From: Blastocatellia bacterium
GTDB lineage: Bacteria > Acidobacteriota > Blastocatellia > Pyrinomonadales > Pyrinomonadaceae
Direction of reading: 5' to 3'
NCBI GenBank assembly: GCA_016789265.1
Contig: JAEUQK010000038.1
Span: 1 to 60,367, forward strand
DNA length: 60,367 bases
Every line of letters begins with the position of its first letter. The stretch's first letter is position 1. Shown piece after piece: positions 7,733-15,678 of this stretch. The notes beneath the pieces were generated by a model that was not told where the DNA came from, made no database searches, and saw only the letters and a list, made by a program, of their open reading frames with translations. Made by a program: the position numbers and the translations under genes.

Positions 7733-9346
7733 TTAGGCGTAACTATGTAATCCAGGCAGCAGGTAACTGACGCCTAGGTAGGTGAAGATCACCAACAAGA
7801 ACCCGACGACCGCGAAATAGGCAGAACTTCGCCCCGTCCAACCACGCGAGATCCTGGTATGCAGAAAGCCAGCGTACGTGAGCCATGCTACTAAGGCCCC
7901 GGTTTCCTTAGAGTCAAAGCCCCACGGCCGTCCCCATGATTCATTTGCCCATATCGCTCCGGTGATCAATAGCATTGCCAAACCGGCAAACGCGAGGCAG
8001 GCAGTTTTGTACATCAGGCCATCAAGCGATTCCAGGCTGGGGAGCCGTTCGATCAGTTTGTCGGTTCGAAAAGCGAAGAGGATAACGAAAAACGTACCTG
8101 CGAGCGCGGTGATAAGACCAGCGACCTCAACCGGATTGGTGCCCAGGCTGAGATACATTTTTTCGCCGTTCTGTTGAAAATATTGCCGGCCGGTCTGTTC
8201 AAGCTGTGCCGGAGTCAATGCCGAAAATTCTTGCGCGCTCAGCTGTTGACGTTCGGCTATCGCGCGTCCGGCGATCGCGTACTGAGTCGGGTGGGCTGTA
8301 AGCTGAGCAGTCAATTTCGCAGGCACATCAGACATTCCCTTGATACCGGAAACAAGAAACGCAAGGGCTATCACCTGAGTAACCAGTGCGAGCTTCAAAA
8401 GTATATGTCCGGCCCTCTTTGCCGCTTGATTTTGCTGATAGATATACAAAACGAAGGCGACGATTACTCCGGCAAGCAACAAGCCGGAAACAACAAGAGT
8501 TTCGCCAACATAAGGGATCGCTAGCCGGAACGGAGCAGAAAATGATTTTCCGCCATTCGGATTTGGCAGGAATAACCCTGCACGATAGGTAAACTCGCTG
8601 AATACCGAGAACTTACTGATGGTTCCGATGACACCGATGGCGAAAATGCTCGTCCAGATCGCCATCGCTTCAACCTTGACCTTGTCCTTCAACAAATAGA
8701 TCACAGCGATCGCAAAACAAACGAGTGCGACGCCATAACTCAGAGAAGCAACTCCTACATGGATCGGACGCCAATAAGAATCGAGAACCGGCGGCAGATC
8801 GACAAATTCGCTGCCGATGAATCGAGCGAGGGTCAAAATGATCGCCGCAAGCGGAAGCGTGAAAGCGCTTAGGATCTGGAAATTCTTGCGTCGTGCGAGA
8901 AGCAGGGTCGATATTCCTGCGCCGAAGGCAAAAGCCAAACTGAGGTCATAGAGATTAGCAAAAGGAACATAACGGAAAACCCAAGGAGTTTCACTGCTTC
9001 CGCCTGCCCTAAGCAGAGCCAGTTCTCGGTCATATGCCGCGACCCAGCGTACGAGCCAACTTGAGAGATTGAAGAAGACTCCGAGACACGCGGTCCAAAG
9101 GCCGATCGATCGCGCCATGTCGGATGGAGCGTAGAGATTGGTCAACTGAAACAACGCGGCAATGATGTAGCAGGCAAGCGCGATCATCATCAAAGCACTA
9201 TCAGACATAAATCCGCTTCCGATCTGAATCTTTGCGATAAGCATCGCGATCGCACCCGCTATGGCAAGCCCTGCCGGAATGTACGACATCCACGTTCGAT
9301 CAGTCTCGATGCCGTATATCTCTTTCGCTGTGATCACCTGTGCCAT
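7733..9346 (-). CDS. ccsA: Cytochrome c biogenesis protein CcsA/ResC (System II)
   Basis: 537 residues, many membrane helices. CcsA is the haem-handling half of the System II cytochrome c synthetase and works with ResB/CcsB. The haem-binding WWD-type signature is clear: ANESWGRPWGFDSKETGALV (about residues 464-483), followed by WLTYAGFLHTR. Conserved His candidates are in PIHVGVASLSYG (outer His of the family) and FLHTR. It is longer than the usual 300-400 residues because of extra N-terminal helices and an inserted, probably extracytoplasmic, segment around residues 320-400 (rich in Gln, Ala and Thr) between helices. It starts 11 bases after the resB stop. Confidence 0.92.
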   Translation of the reverse strand: MAQVITAKEIYGIETDRTWMSYIPAGLAIAGAIAMLIAKIQIGSGFMSDSALMMIALACYIIAALFQLTNLYAPSDMARSIGLWTACLGVFFNLSSWLVRWVAAYDRELALLRAGGSSETPWVFRYVPFANLYDLSLAFAFGAGISTLLLARRKNFQILSAFTLPLAAIILTLARFIGSEFVDLPPVLDSYWRPIHVGVASLSYGVALVCFAIAVIYLLKDKVKVEAMAIWTSIFAIGVIGTISKFSVFSEFTYRAGLFLPNPNGGKSFSAPFRLAIPYVGETLVVSGLLLAGVIVAFVLYIYQQNQAAKRAGHILLKLALVTQVIALAFLVSGIKGMSDVPAKLTAQLTAHPTQYAIAGRAIAERQQLSAQEFSALTPAQLEQTGRQYFQQNGEKMYLSLGTNPVEVAGLITALAGTFFVILFAFRTDKLIERLPSLESLDGLMYKTACLAFAGLAMLLITGAIWANESWGRPWGFDSKETGALVAWLTYAGFLHTRISRGWTGRSSAYFAVVGFLLVIFTYLGVSYLLPGLHSYA

Positions 9347-9357
9347 ATTTACCTCGT

Positions 9358-10953
9358 TTAGTCTGCCGAAACTACTGTGTCGCCCTCTTCACCTTTGATC
9401 TGGTCGATCAACTTCCTAAATTTGTCCTCGAACGCTACATGATTCCGATTGGCGTTCCCGCCGATAGTAACTTCAAATTTCCCGAATTGATTCGGCTCAA
9501 CGATCGCCCATACGCGTCTGTGCCCGAAAAGAAAAACAAATGCGAGTGCTCCTATCAGCCCAAATCCGCCGAAATACCACGCAATGAACGCGCCGCTATA
9601 TGGGTCGTACTTGATCGAGAGAACATGGGCAAAAGGCGATTTTTCAAAAGCTGTCAGCTTCCATTTGTACCCTGCCTTTGGAGCTCCGACGGGCATGTTG
9701 TCAACGTTTGCAGCGAATGCGAAAACGCGTATTCGTTCAGCACCTGGCTGAGTCACCCCAAGGACGGCCACAGGATTGTTGTAATCACCGGTCCGCGAAT
9801 CCGGCTTGCCGTCGGGGCCAAATACAAAGTCCGGCTGAAAATCTTCGTACTCGATCTTCGTGCCGTCAGCAAGCGTAGTAGATCCGAGTCTTGGGATCTC
9901 GACGCTGATCTGTGAACCGTCTTTCTGAGACGTCAACTGTAATGAGATGTTTCTCGCGTTTCCAACCGGTATTGTCTGGGCCTGAAAGAATCGATACCCG
10001 CGATAGGTATACGGATTATTTAGAGAAACGTCCGCAATAGTCTCACCGCGATCGGGGTCGTTGATCTTTATTCGCGTACGCCAATCCAGTGTATTGGTAA
10101 CGTCAATACCTGCCCGCTGGTCGATCAGCTTTTGTTCAATATCCAAACACGCGATCGAAAACGGGAGTTGAACGTCAAACTTTTCTTTCTTATCCAGGTC
10201 GAAGTGTATCATCTGGATCTTGTCGTTCTCGTCTCCCGGGATCATTCGTACATCCGCATCAAATCCGGTTTGAAGAGCGACGAAGTGACCTAGGAATAGC
10301 GTCAGCAGGGAGACATGTACCAGATAAGCACCAATCCGATTCCATCGGCCTGCTTGTCCAAATATGACCGTGTGCTGCTTTTCGTTAACGACCGAAAAGT
10401 CTTTCTTGCCCGTTTCGTCGACACCGTACTCAGTCGTCTTTGCCTCCGTAACCACCGAATTGTAGCCTGATCTTTTGAACGCCGACTCAATTGCCGCAAC
10501 TGCCGTCTCCTTGTTTGCCGCAGCCAATGTGAAAGTTTCGGAAGGCTGCTGGGAAAGCAACCATGCTTTTGTAGCAGTCAGCTTCGGTTTTACGATGTAT
10601 GCCCAAGCGGTCGGAAACCGATCGATCGAAGCCAAAACGATGTTCAATGAGAGGATCAAAAGCAGTCCGTTGTAATACCAGCTATGGTAAATATCAAAAA
10701 ACCCCAGCTTTCCGAACACAAGTCTTTCAGATGGCGTTAACGAAGCGTAATACGAATCAAATCCGTCGACATTCTGTTGAACTATCAGCATGCCGATCAT
10801 AGAAAGGACAACTAGAATGACCAGGAGCGAAACTCCAAAGCGCACAGAACTGAAGAACGCGATAGTGCGATCTATAAATGAAGTTCCGGTTTCGCGGGCA
10901 GCCGGTTTTGGATTTAACGTCTCCTCAGCAGCGGACATCTCGTAGTAACTCAA
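9358..10953 (-). CDS. resB: Cytochrome c biogenesis protein ResB (CcsB)
   Basis: 531 residues of the ResB family, the partner of CcsA. The N-terminal helix block FFSSVRFGVSLLVILVVLSM and GMLIVQQN is the family hallmark. Then come FDIYHSWYYNGLLLILSLNI (second helix), a third helix with YLVHVSLLTLFLGHF (a His likely near the haem path), a large extracytoplasmic domain (about 250-465) including NPYTYRGYRFFQAQ, and a last helix (WYFGGFGLIGALAFVFLFG). First gene of a four-gene minus-strand operon; transcription is divergent from heme o synthase, with 146 bases between. Confidence 0.93.
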   Translation of the reverse strand: MSYYEMSAAEETLNPKPAARETGTSFIDRTIAFFSSVRFGVSLLVILVVLSMIGMLIVQQNVDGFDSYYASLTPSERLVFGKLGFFDIYHSWYYNGLLLILSLNIVLASIDRFPTAWAYIVKPKLTATKAWLLSQQPSETFTLAAANKETAVAAIESAFKRSGYNSVVTEAKTTEYGVDETGKKDFSVVNEKQHTVIFGQAGRWNRIGAYLVHVSLLTLFLGHFVALQTGFDADVRMIPGDENDKIQMIHFDLDKKEKFDVQLPFSIACLDIEQKLIDQRAGIDVTNTLDWRTRIKINDPDRGETIADVSLNNPYTYRGYRFFQAQTIPVGNARNISLQLTSQKDGSQISVEIPRLGSTTLADGTKIEYEDFQPDFVFGPDGKPDSRTGDYNNPVAVLGVTQPGAERIRVFAFAANVDNMPVGAPKAGYKWKLTAFEKSPFAHVLSIKYDPYSGAFIAWYFGGFGLIGALAFVFLFGHRRVWAIVEPNQFGKFEVTIGGNANRNHVAFEDKFRKLIDQIKGEEGDTVVSAD

Positions 10954-11099
10954 TGATAGCCCAATTCGAAGTGAAGTGTCACCTCCTCAAACATTAGTGG
11001 CACTTCAACATTGTAAAAGCTGGTCGTTCTATCAATAACTTTGAAATTCGAGCATCAAACGCTATTCTCTAGGGAGTAATAAAGGACGGTATCTAATTT

Positions 11100-12005
11100 G
11101 TGATCGATTCGGCAGCGGTTGAAATATCGGTTCAGAAGCATATAGGGGTGCGTGAACGCGTGATGGCGTTTGTCGAACTGACCAAGCCTCGTATCGCGTT
11201 CATGCTGGTGTTGTCGTCGGCGGCGGGGTTTTACATGGGTTCGACCGGTCCGTTCGATTTCCCGTTATTTGTTAACGCCATGATCGGGATCGCGTTATTA
11301 GCGTTTGGCGTTGCCACATTGAACCAATGGGTTGAACGAAAGACAGATGTGTTCATGGAAAGGACGGCGAGCCGCCCGCTACCGACAGGCAGGGTAACAC
11401 CTGCAGAAGCATTTGTTTTCGGAGTCCTTCAGTGTGCCGTCGCGGAAATTTACCTTTATTTTCTCGTAAATCCGCTTACGGCATGGTTGGGGATCACCGT
11501 GATCGTCGGCTACGTCCTAATGTACACGCCACTCAAGAGTCGGACTTCGGCCTCCACCGCGATCGGTGCGATACCGGGAGCGATGCCCCCGCTGATGGGA
11601 TGGACGTCAGCGGCCAACGATTTCACGCTGGGTGCCTGGATATTATTTGTTTTTCTGTTTCTGTGGCAATTTCCACATTTTTTCGCGATCGCCTGGCTAT
11701 ACAAAGAGCAATACGCTAAGGCCGGAATAAAAATGCTGCCGGTTGTTGACCGGGATGGAAAACTGACGGCTCGTCAGATCGTTATGTTCACCCTGATGCT
11801 CGTAGCGGTCTCGCTGGCTCCGTTTTTCTTTGGACTATCCGGATGGATATTCGGCTCTGTTGCTTTCCTGCTGGGCTGTTGGTTCGTGTATGAAAGTGTA
11901 AAGACAGCTAGGGCTAAGACCCCGGCAACCGCAAGGCGTCTTCTTTATGTTTCGGTGCTCTACCTTCCGCTATTGTTTTTGGTAATGGTTCTTGACAAAC
12001 GTTAG
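11100..12005 (+). CDS. ctaB: Protoheme IX farnesyltransferase (heme o synthase)
   Basis: 301 residues of the UbiA-superfamily heme o synthase (CyoE/CtaB), which adds a farnesyl group to heme b to make heme o for terminal oxidases. The first Asp-rich-like motif reads NQWVERKTDVFMERTASRPL, as in the family, and the second region is LYKEQYAKAGIKMLPVVDRDG. About nine membrane helices are predicted by eye. The start is a GTG with GGACGG 10 bases upstream. The downstream oxidase subunit III gene begins within or just after its stop, so the two are co-transcribed. Confidence 0.95.
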   Translation: MIDSAAVEISVQKHIGVRERVMAFVELTKPRIAFMLVLSSAAGFYMGSTGPFDFPLFVNAMIGIALLAFGVATLNQWVERKTDVFMERTASRPLPTGRVTPAEAFVFGVLQCAVAEIYLYFLVNPLTAWLGITVIVGYVLMYTPLKSRTSASTAIGAIPGAMPPLMGWTSAANDFTLGAWILFVFLFLWQFPHFFAIAWLYKEQYAKAGIKMLPVVDRDGKLTARQIVMFTLMLVAVSLAPFFFGLSGWIFGSVAFLLGCWFVYESVKTARAKTPATARRLLYVSVLYLPLLFLVMVLDKR

Positions 12006-12009
12006 AGCA

Positions 12010-12738
12010 ATGCAAATTGGAACAGTAGATGAGCTAGAACCGACGGTCAAACCAAATGGTCGAATCAGAAGATCAGGGTTCTCCGGCGGTCGTCCGCCAG
12101 GTCGACCCGGTGGGAACGGCGGCGATGACGGCGGAAATGGAGGTTCTAACGACAATGTGAGTCAACCCGATGAAGAATCCCTCCCGAGAGACAAGACACG
12201 GATCTTAACGGGGTTCGTATTGCTAGTTGTTTTGATGACGTTCGGCGGGCTGATCGGCGCATATGTTGTAGTTGCGACAAATCGTGCCCTCGAGTGGAAA
12301 CCGTTTGATCTCCCAATACAGGTGTGGATCAGCACTTTTGTAATTGTCCTGAGCAGCATCACTTACGAATTAGCCAGAAGGGCGATCGAGAAAGAGGATT
12401 TAGTTCGTACAAAGCGGTTTTTGGTCGCGACGACGGTTTTAGGCGGTGTTTTCGTTGCTTCGCAACTTCTGGCATGGATCGCATTGGTAAATCGTGGTCT
12501 GTATATGCAGGGAAACCCATATGCCGGTTTCTTCTACATTCTTACAGCGGCGCACGCCGTACATGTCGTTGGCGGAATTGTTGCGTTGGGAGCAGTATTA
12601 CTGCGGAATTGGTACCCGACCGGCAGGGAAAATGAAATCGTGTATCGCCGCCGATTAGCCAGCTCTGTTGGATGGTATTGGCATTTCATGGGTGGACTTT
12701 GGATCGTTCTTTTTATTCTTTTGGGGTTTTGGAAATAG
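12010..12738 (+). CDS. coxC: Cytochrome c oxidase subunit III
   Basis: 242 residues from the ATG at 12010, four bases after the heme o synthase stop; a TTG at 11992 would overlap that gene and add six residues. The first 55 residues are unusual, hydrophilic and Gly/Pro/Asp-rich (RPPGRPGGNGGDDGGNGG). The rest is a normal five-helix heme-copper oxidase subunit III of the short bacterial type, with AHAVHVVGGIVALGAV and the ending VGWYWHFMGGLWIVLFILLG. Subunits I and II are not in the window. It is followed directly by the DUF420 gene. Confidence 0.92.
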   Translation: MQIGTVDELEPTVKPNGRIRRSGFSGGRPPGRPGGNGGDDGGNGGSNDNVSQPDEESLPRDKTRILTGFVLLVVLMTFGGLIGAYVVVATNRALEWKPFDLPIQVWISTFVIVLSSITYELARRAIEKEDLVRTKRFLVATTVLGGVFVASQLLAWIALVNRGLYMQGNPYAGFFYILTAAHAVHVVGGIVALGAVLLRNWYPTGRENEIVYRRRLASSVGWYWHFMGGLWIVLFILLGFWK

Positions 12739-13185
12739 ATGGACCCTCTCGCCGTTTTTCCCCACATTAACGCACTTTTGAATGCCGGAAGCGGGTTTTT
12801 TCTCTTATTGGGATTCTACTTTATTCGGACAAAACAGATCACCCGCCATAAAGCCTGTATGGTTATCGCGTCTTCTATTTCGGCGGTCTTCCTGCTTTCT
12901 TATCTCACGCACCACGCGATCAGAACATATTATTTTGGCTTGGGTCCCACCAAGTTCATTGGTGAGGGCATCGTACGGCCGATATACTTCACTATCTTGA
13001 CTTCGCATACTATCCTCGCGACATTAGTCGCGCCATTCGTGATACTCACTCTTTGGAGGGGTTTGAGCGGGAAATTCGAAAAACACAGAAAGATCGCCCG
13101 ATTGGTATTTCCGGTGTGGCTATATGTTTCGGTCACGGGAGTGGTCGTTTATTTATTGCTTTACCATTTTTATCCCGGAAGATAG
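12739..13185 (+). CDS. DUF420 membrane protein, probable oxidase assembly factor (CtaM-like)
   Basis: 148 residues, four membrane helices, starting at the base after the subunit III stop. It matches the DUF420 pattern: FPHINALLNAGSG near the start (His-Asn-Ala), RHKACMV, LSYLTHHAIRTY, ILTSHTILA, and HRKIARLVFPVWLYVSVTGVVVY. The several membrane-embedded His residues are conserved in the family. Bacillus YozB (CtaM) of this family is required for cytochrome caa3/aa3 oxidase assembly; the same role here is inferred from family and position after heme o synthase and subunit III. Confidence 0.87.
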   Translation: MDPLAVFPHINALLNAGSGFFLLLGFYFIRTKQITRHKACMVIASSISAVFLLSYLTHHAIRTYYFGLGPTKFIGEGIVRPIYFTILTSHTILATLVAPFVILTLWRGLSGKFEKHRKIARLVFPVWLYVSVTGVVVYLLLYHFYPGR

Positions 13186-13203
13186 CAAATACTGGAATTT
13201 TTC

Positions 13204-13232
13204 TTGAATGTCCAGATATTTTGTGATATTTT
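13204..13232 (+). promoter_or_regulatory. Sigma-70-type promoter ahead of the c-di-AMP riboswitch
   Basis: TTGAAT at 13204-13209, a 17-base spacer, and TATTTT at 13227-13232 put the expected transcript start near 13239, a few bases before the riboswitch. This suggests the riboswitch RNA has its own promoter and is not merely the tail of the oxidase operon. Confidence 0.5.
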
Positions 13233-13249
13233 CGTTTTGTTGAAAAGTT

Positions 13250-13390
13250 GATCACCGAAGTCGGTCCGCGTGGGCCGTCGCGGGGGACCCAAAGTTGAGC
13301 GTTTCGACGCGAGACAGGGGCGAAGAGCTTGTGAATAGCTCAGGGATAATCTTTCGTTCCTAGCCCGTCAGCTAACCTCGTAGGTGTGGC
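13250..13390 (+). ncRNA. Cyclic di-AMP riboswitch (ydaO-yuaA class), apparently orphan
   Basis: The 3' half carries the hallmark of this class: CCCGTCAGCTAACCTCGTAG from 13364. The 5' half has the GGGGGACCC block (about 13299) and AGGGGCGAAGAGC (about 13316), in the expected order. A short outer stem can form between CACC (13253-13256) and GGTG (13383-13386). The class binds c-di-AMP and usually switches off genes for wall hydrolases, potassium uptake or osmolyte handling. Here a strong terminator follows at 13493 and the next gene is on the opposite strand, so no regulated gene is evident. The 361-base gap 13186-13547 holds only the promoter, this element and the terminator. Confidence 0.88.
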
Positions 13391-13492
13391 AAAGAAGCAG
13401 CTGCAGAACTTATGCCGAGAAGGCGCGATTTTGTATAGGCTTCGCGCTCTGCTTTCCAACATCTCAAGCAGACATCCAGTCTTCTCAAAGGG

Positions 13493-13533
13493 AAAAGTTC
13501 CGCGTTTATGGCGCGGAACTTTTCTTTTGTTTT
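13493..13533. terminator. Strong terminator, usable in both directions
   Basis: A perfect 12-bp stem (AAAAGTTCCGCG at 13493-13504, complement at 13512-13523) with a 7-base loop, followed on the plus strand by CTTTTGTTTT. On the plus strand it ends the riboswitch transcript and could be its expression platform. On the minus strand it lies just past the S9 peptidase stop (13548) and has A/T-rich flanks suited to ending that gene too. Confidence 0.9.
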
Positions 13534-13547
13534 GCCCCACGGTTTGA

Positions 13548-15590
13548 CTATTTAAGGTACTTGGCGAACCAGTCAAAGACGTTCTTGTGCCAAAATTCTG
13601 AGTTTTGGGGCTTAAGGATCCAGTGGCCCTCGTCTGGGAAGACGATGAGTTTTGAAGGGACCCCTTTTAATTGAAGCCCTGTGAATAATTGATAGCTCTG
13701 ATCGACGGGTACACGATAGTCAATTTCCCCTGCCGTCACGAGAGTTGGTGTGTCAAAGTTTGCCGCGAATTTGTGGGGCGACCAGCGGTTATAAAGAACC
13801 GGGTTTTCCCAAGGCATTCCTTTGAATTCCCATTTTACGAACCACAGCTCTTCGGTCGCACCGGCCATGCTCTCGAGATTGTAAACACCGGCATGTGATA
13901 GAAATGCCTTGAATCTAAACCTCGGATCATTGTTGTGCCCAAGAAGCCAGTCAACCATGTATCCGCCGTAGCTCGCACCTGCGGCACCGATCCTGTTCTT
14001 ATCGATATAGGGACGCTTAATGACTTCAGCAACACCGTTTTTGAGGTCGACCACCACTTTTCCGCCCCAGTCTCCCGAGATCTCGTCAACGAATTTTTGA
14101 CCATAAGTCGTAGATCCCCTGGGATTGGGCATGAACACTACATATCCGGCGTTTGCCCAGATTTGCGGATTCCAGCGATAGCCCCAATTATCCATCCAAG
14201 CACCTTGCGGGCCGCCGTGAATCAAGACGATCAACGGATACTTTTTGGAGGCGTCGAAATTAGCCGGCTTGACCAGGAACCCGTGAACTTTGGCGCCGAG
14301 TGCGCCTGTCCAATCCAGGTCTTCTGGCCTCGATAAGCCTAGTGGAGCGTTTGCTCGAGTTACTGGTTTTGATGACCCGGATGTAAGATCGGCCGAGAAT
14401 ACTTCTGACGGCGATGTCATCGAGTTTGAAAGAAATATTAGTGTCTTACCATCACTCGAGATATTAAGCCCGGAAGAAGAAGAGTACTCGTTCGAGACCG
14501 AAGTCAGGTCCTTGACATGGGTCGCAATGCGAAGCCGAAAGTCCGGCTCGACCGGAAGCGTAAATACGCGGTTTCGTCCTCGAACTCCTGCGACAAAATA
14601 GATAGACTTGCTGTCCGAAGAGATCGTAAATTCCTCGACCTGCTGGTCAAAGCCTCGTGTAAGCTCGACCGTCTCTCCTGACTGACGGTCATAACGCATC
14701 AATCTCCAACGGTCGGCTTCGAAACCTTCTCGAGGTTGTGAGCGATAGATAAGGTACTTACCATCCGGGGTGTAAGCCGGAGAGGCGTCGTAACCGCGGT
14801 TTTTTGAGGTGATATTTTTTTGATTCTTATCAGTGATGGAGGCAATGACAATGTCGCTGTTCGTCGATATCGCCTCGATCTTGTCAGGATTCTTAAGAAA
14901 TGCTATTTCCTTTGAGTCAGGCGAAAAGGCATAATCCACACCCGATGACGCTGCATAGGGGGGCGAGTCAAAATCACCCGGCGTAAGATCTACCGCCTTA
15001 CCGCCTTCTGAAGGAGCAACAAAAACATGGGTACGCTTCTTGTCTCGCCATTCGACCCAATGCCTATATAAAAGACGTTCTGTAACTATTGCCTTGACTT
15101 TACTGGCTTCGGCTTCATCGTCACGCTTCTTGTTACACGCATCATCCGAGCAATCCGGATAGACATCAGAATTGAAGGCGATCCATCTTCCGTCCGGCGA
15201 CCAAACAGGATTTCCAGCACCGGTCGAAATAGATGTCACTTGTCTTTTTCTGTCTCCATCCGGTTCCATCGTCCAGATCTGTCCGCCTGTTGTAAAGGCG
15301 AGCTTCTTCCCGTCGGGGGACCAACGAGGAGCGCTGTTTGAGCTGTTTCCGCTAGTGATCTGGCGCGGCGGCCGGTCCGGGCGATCAAGATCGGCAACAT
15401 AGATCTGATTAACTACCCGGTTGGCGGTCATGTTAACGTCGCCAATGGTAAACGCGACCTGTTTTCCATCCGGAGACAACTGCGGATCGGAAACCCGCCG
15501 AACCTTCATCAAGTCATTGAACGAGAATTGACCAAATGCAGCAATACAAAGAGCCGCCACGATTAACGGCAATAATAGAATTCGTTTCAT
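13548..15590 (-). CDS. S9 family prolyl oligopeptidase-like serine peptidase, exported
   Basis: 680 residues. A signal peptide (residues 1-20, ending AFGQ) is followed by a beta-propeller of TolB/WD40-like repeats (about 30-420), for example SPDGKQVAFTIGD and WSPDGKKLAFTTGG. The alpha/beta-hydrolase domain (about 430-680) has oxyanion block VLIHGGPQGAW, nucleophile Ser540 in GASYGG, Asp624 in GEIDYRVP and His656 in DEGHWIL. This is the dipeptidyl/acylaminoacyl peptidase layout (S9B/C). It probably degrades short peptides in the periplasm or outside the cell, alongside the M28 enzyme transcribed divergently at 15679. Confidence 0.95.
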   Translation of the reverse strand: MKRILLLPLIVAALCIAAFGQFSFNDLMKVRRVSDPQLSPDGKQVAFTIGDVNMTANRVVNQIYVADLDRPDRPPRQITSGNSSNSAPRWSPDGKKLAFTTGGQIWTMEPDGDRKRQVTSISTGAGNPVWSPDGRWIAFNSDVYPDCSDDACNKKRDDEAEASKVKAIVTERLLYRHWVEWRDKKRTHVFVAPSEGGKAVDLTPGDFDSPPYAASSGVDYAFSPDSKEIAFLKNPDKIEAISTNSDIVIASITDKNQKNITSKNRGYDASPAYTPDGKYLIYRSQPREGFEADRWRLMRYDRQSGETVELTRGFDQQVEEFTISSDSKSIYFVAGVRGRNRVFTLPVEPDFRLRIATHVKDLTSVSNEYSSSSGLNISSDGKTLIFLSNSMTSPSEVFSADLTSGSSKPVTRANAPLGLSRPEDLDWTGALGAKVHGFLVKPANFDASKKYPLIVLIHGGPQGAWMDNWGYRWNPQIWANAGYVVFMPNPRGSTTYGQKFVDEISGDWGGKVVVDLKNGVAEVIKRPYIDKNRIGAAGASYGGYMVDWLLGHNNDPRFRFKAFLSHAGVYNLESMAGATEELWFVKWEFKGMPWENPVLYNRWSPHKFAANFDTPTLVTAGEIDYRVPVDQSYQLFTGLQLKGVPSKLIVFPDEGHWILKPQNSEFWHKNVFDWFAKYLK

Positions 15591-15678
15591 ATGTTTACCC
15601 GATCTGTAGATATCAGAAGAACATCATTATTATCGCATAGATTTTGGAAGCCGATAATCATTCAGTTATCATCGGAAA

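Noticed and set aside
9340..9915. 191-codon plus-strand open frame over the resB 3' end
   Set aside because: Wholly antisense to the clear ResB coding region; the product has no signal, domain or membrane pattern.
13384..13674. 96-codon plus-strand open frame after the c-di-AMP riboswitch
   Set aside because: It runs through the terminator hairpin and into the S9 gene on the opposite strand; no ribosome site and no protein-like pattern, so I did not call it as the riboswitch target.
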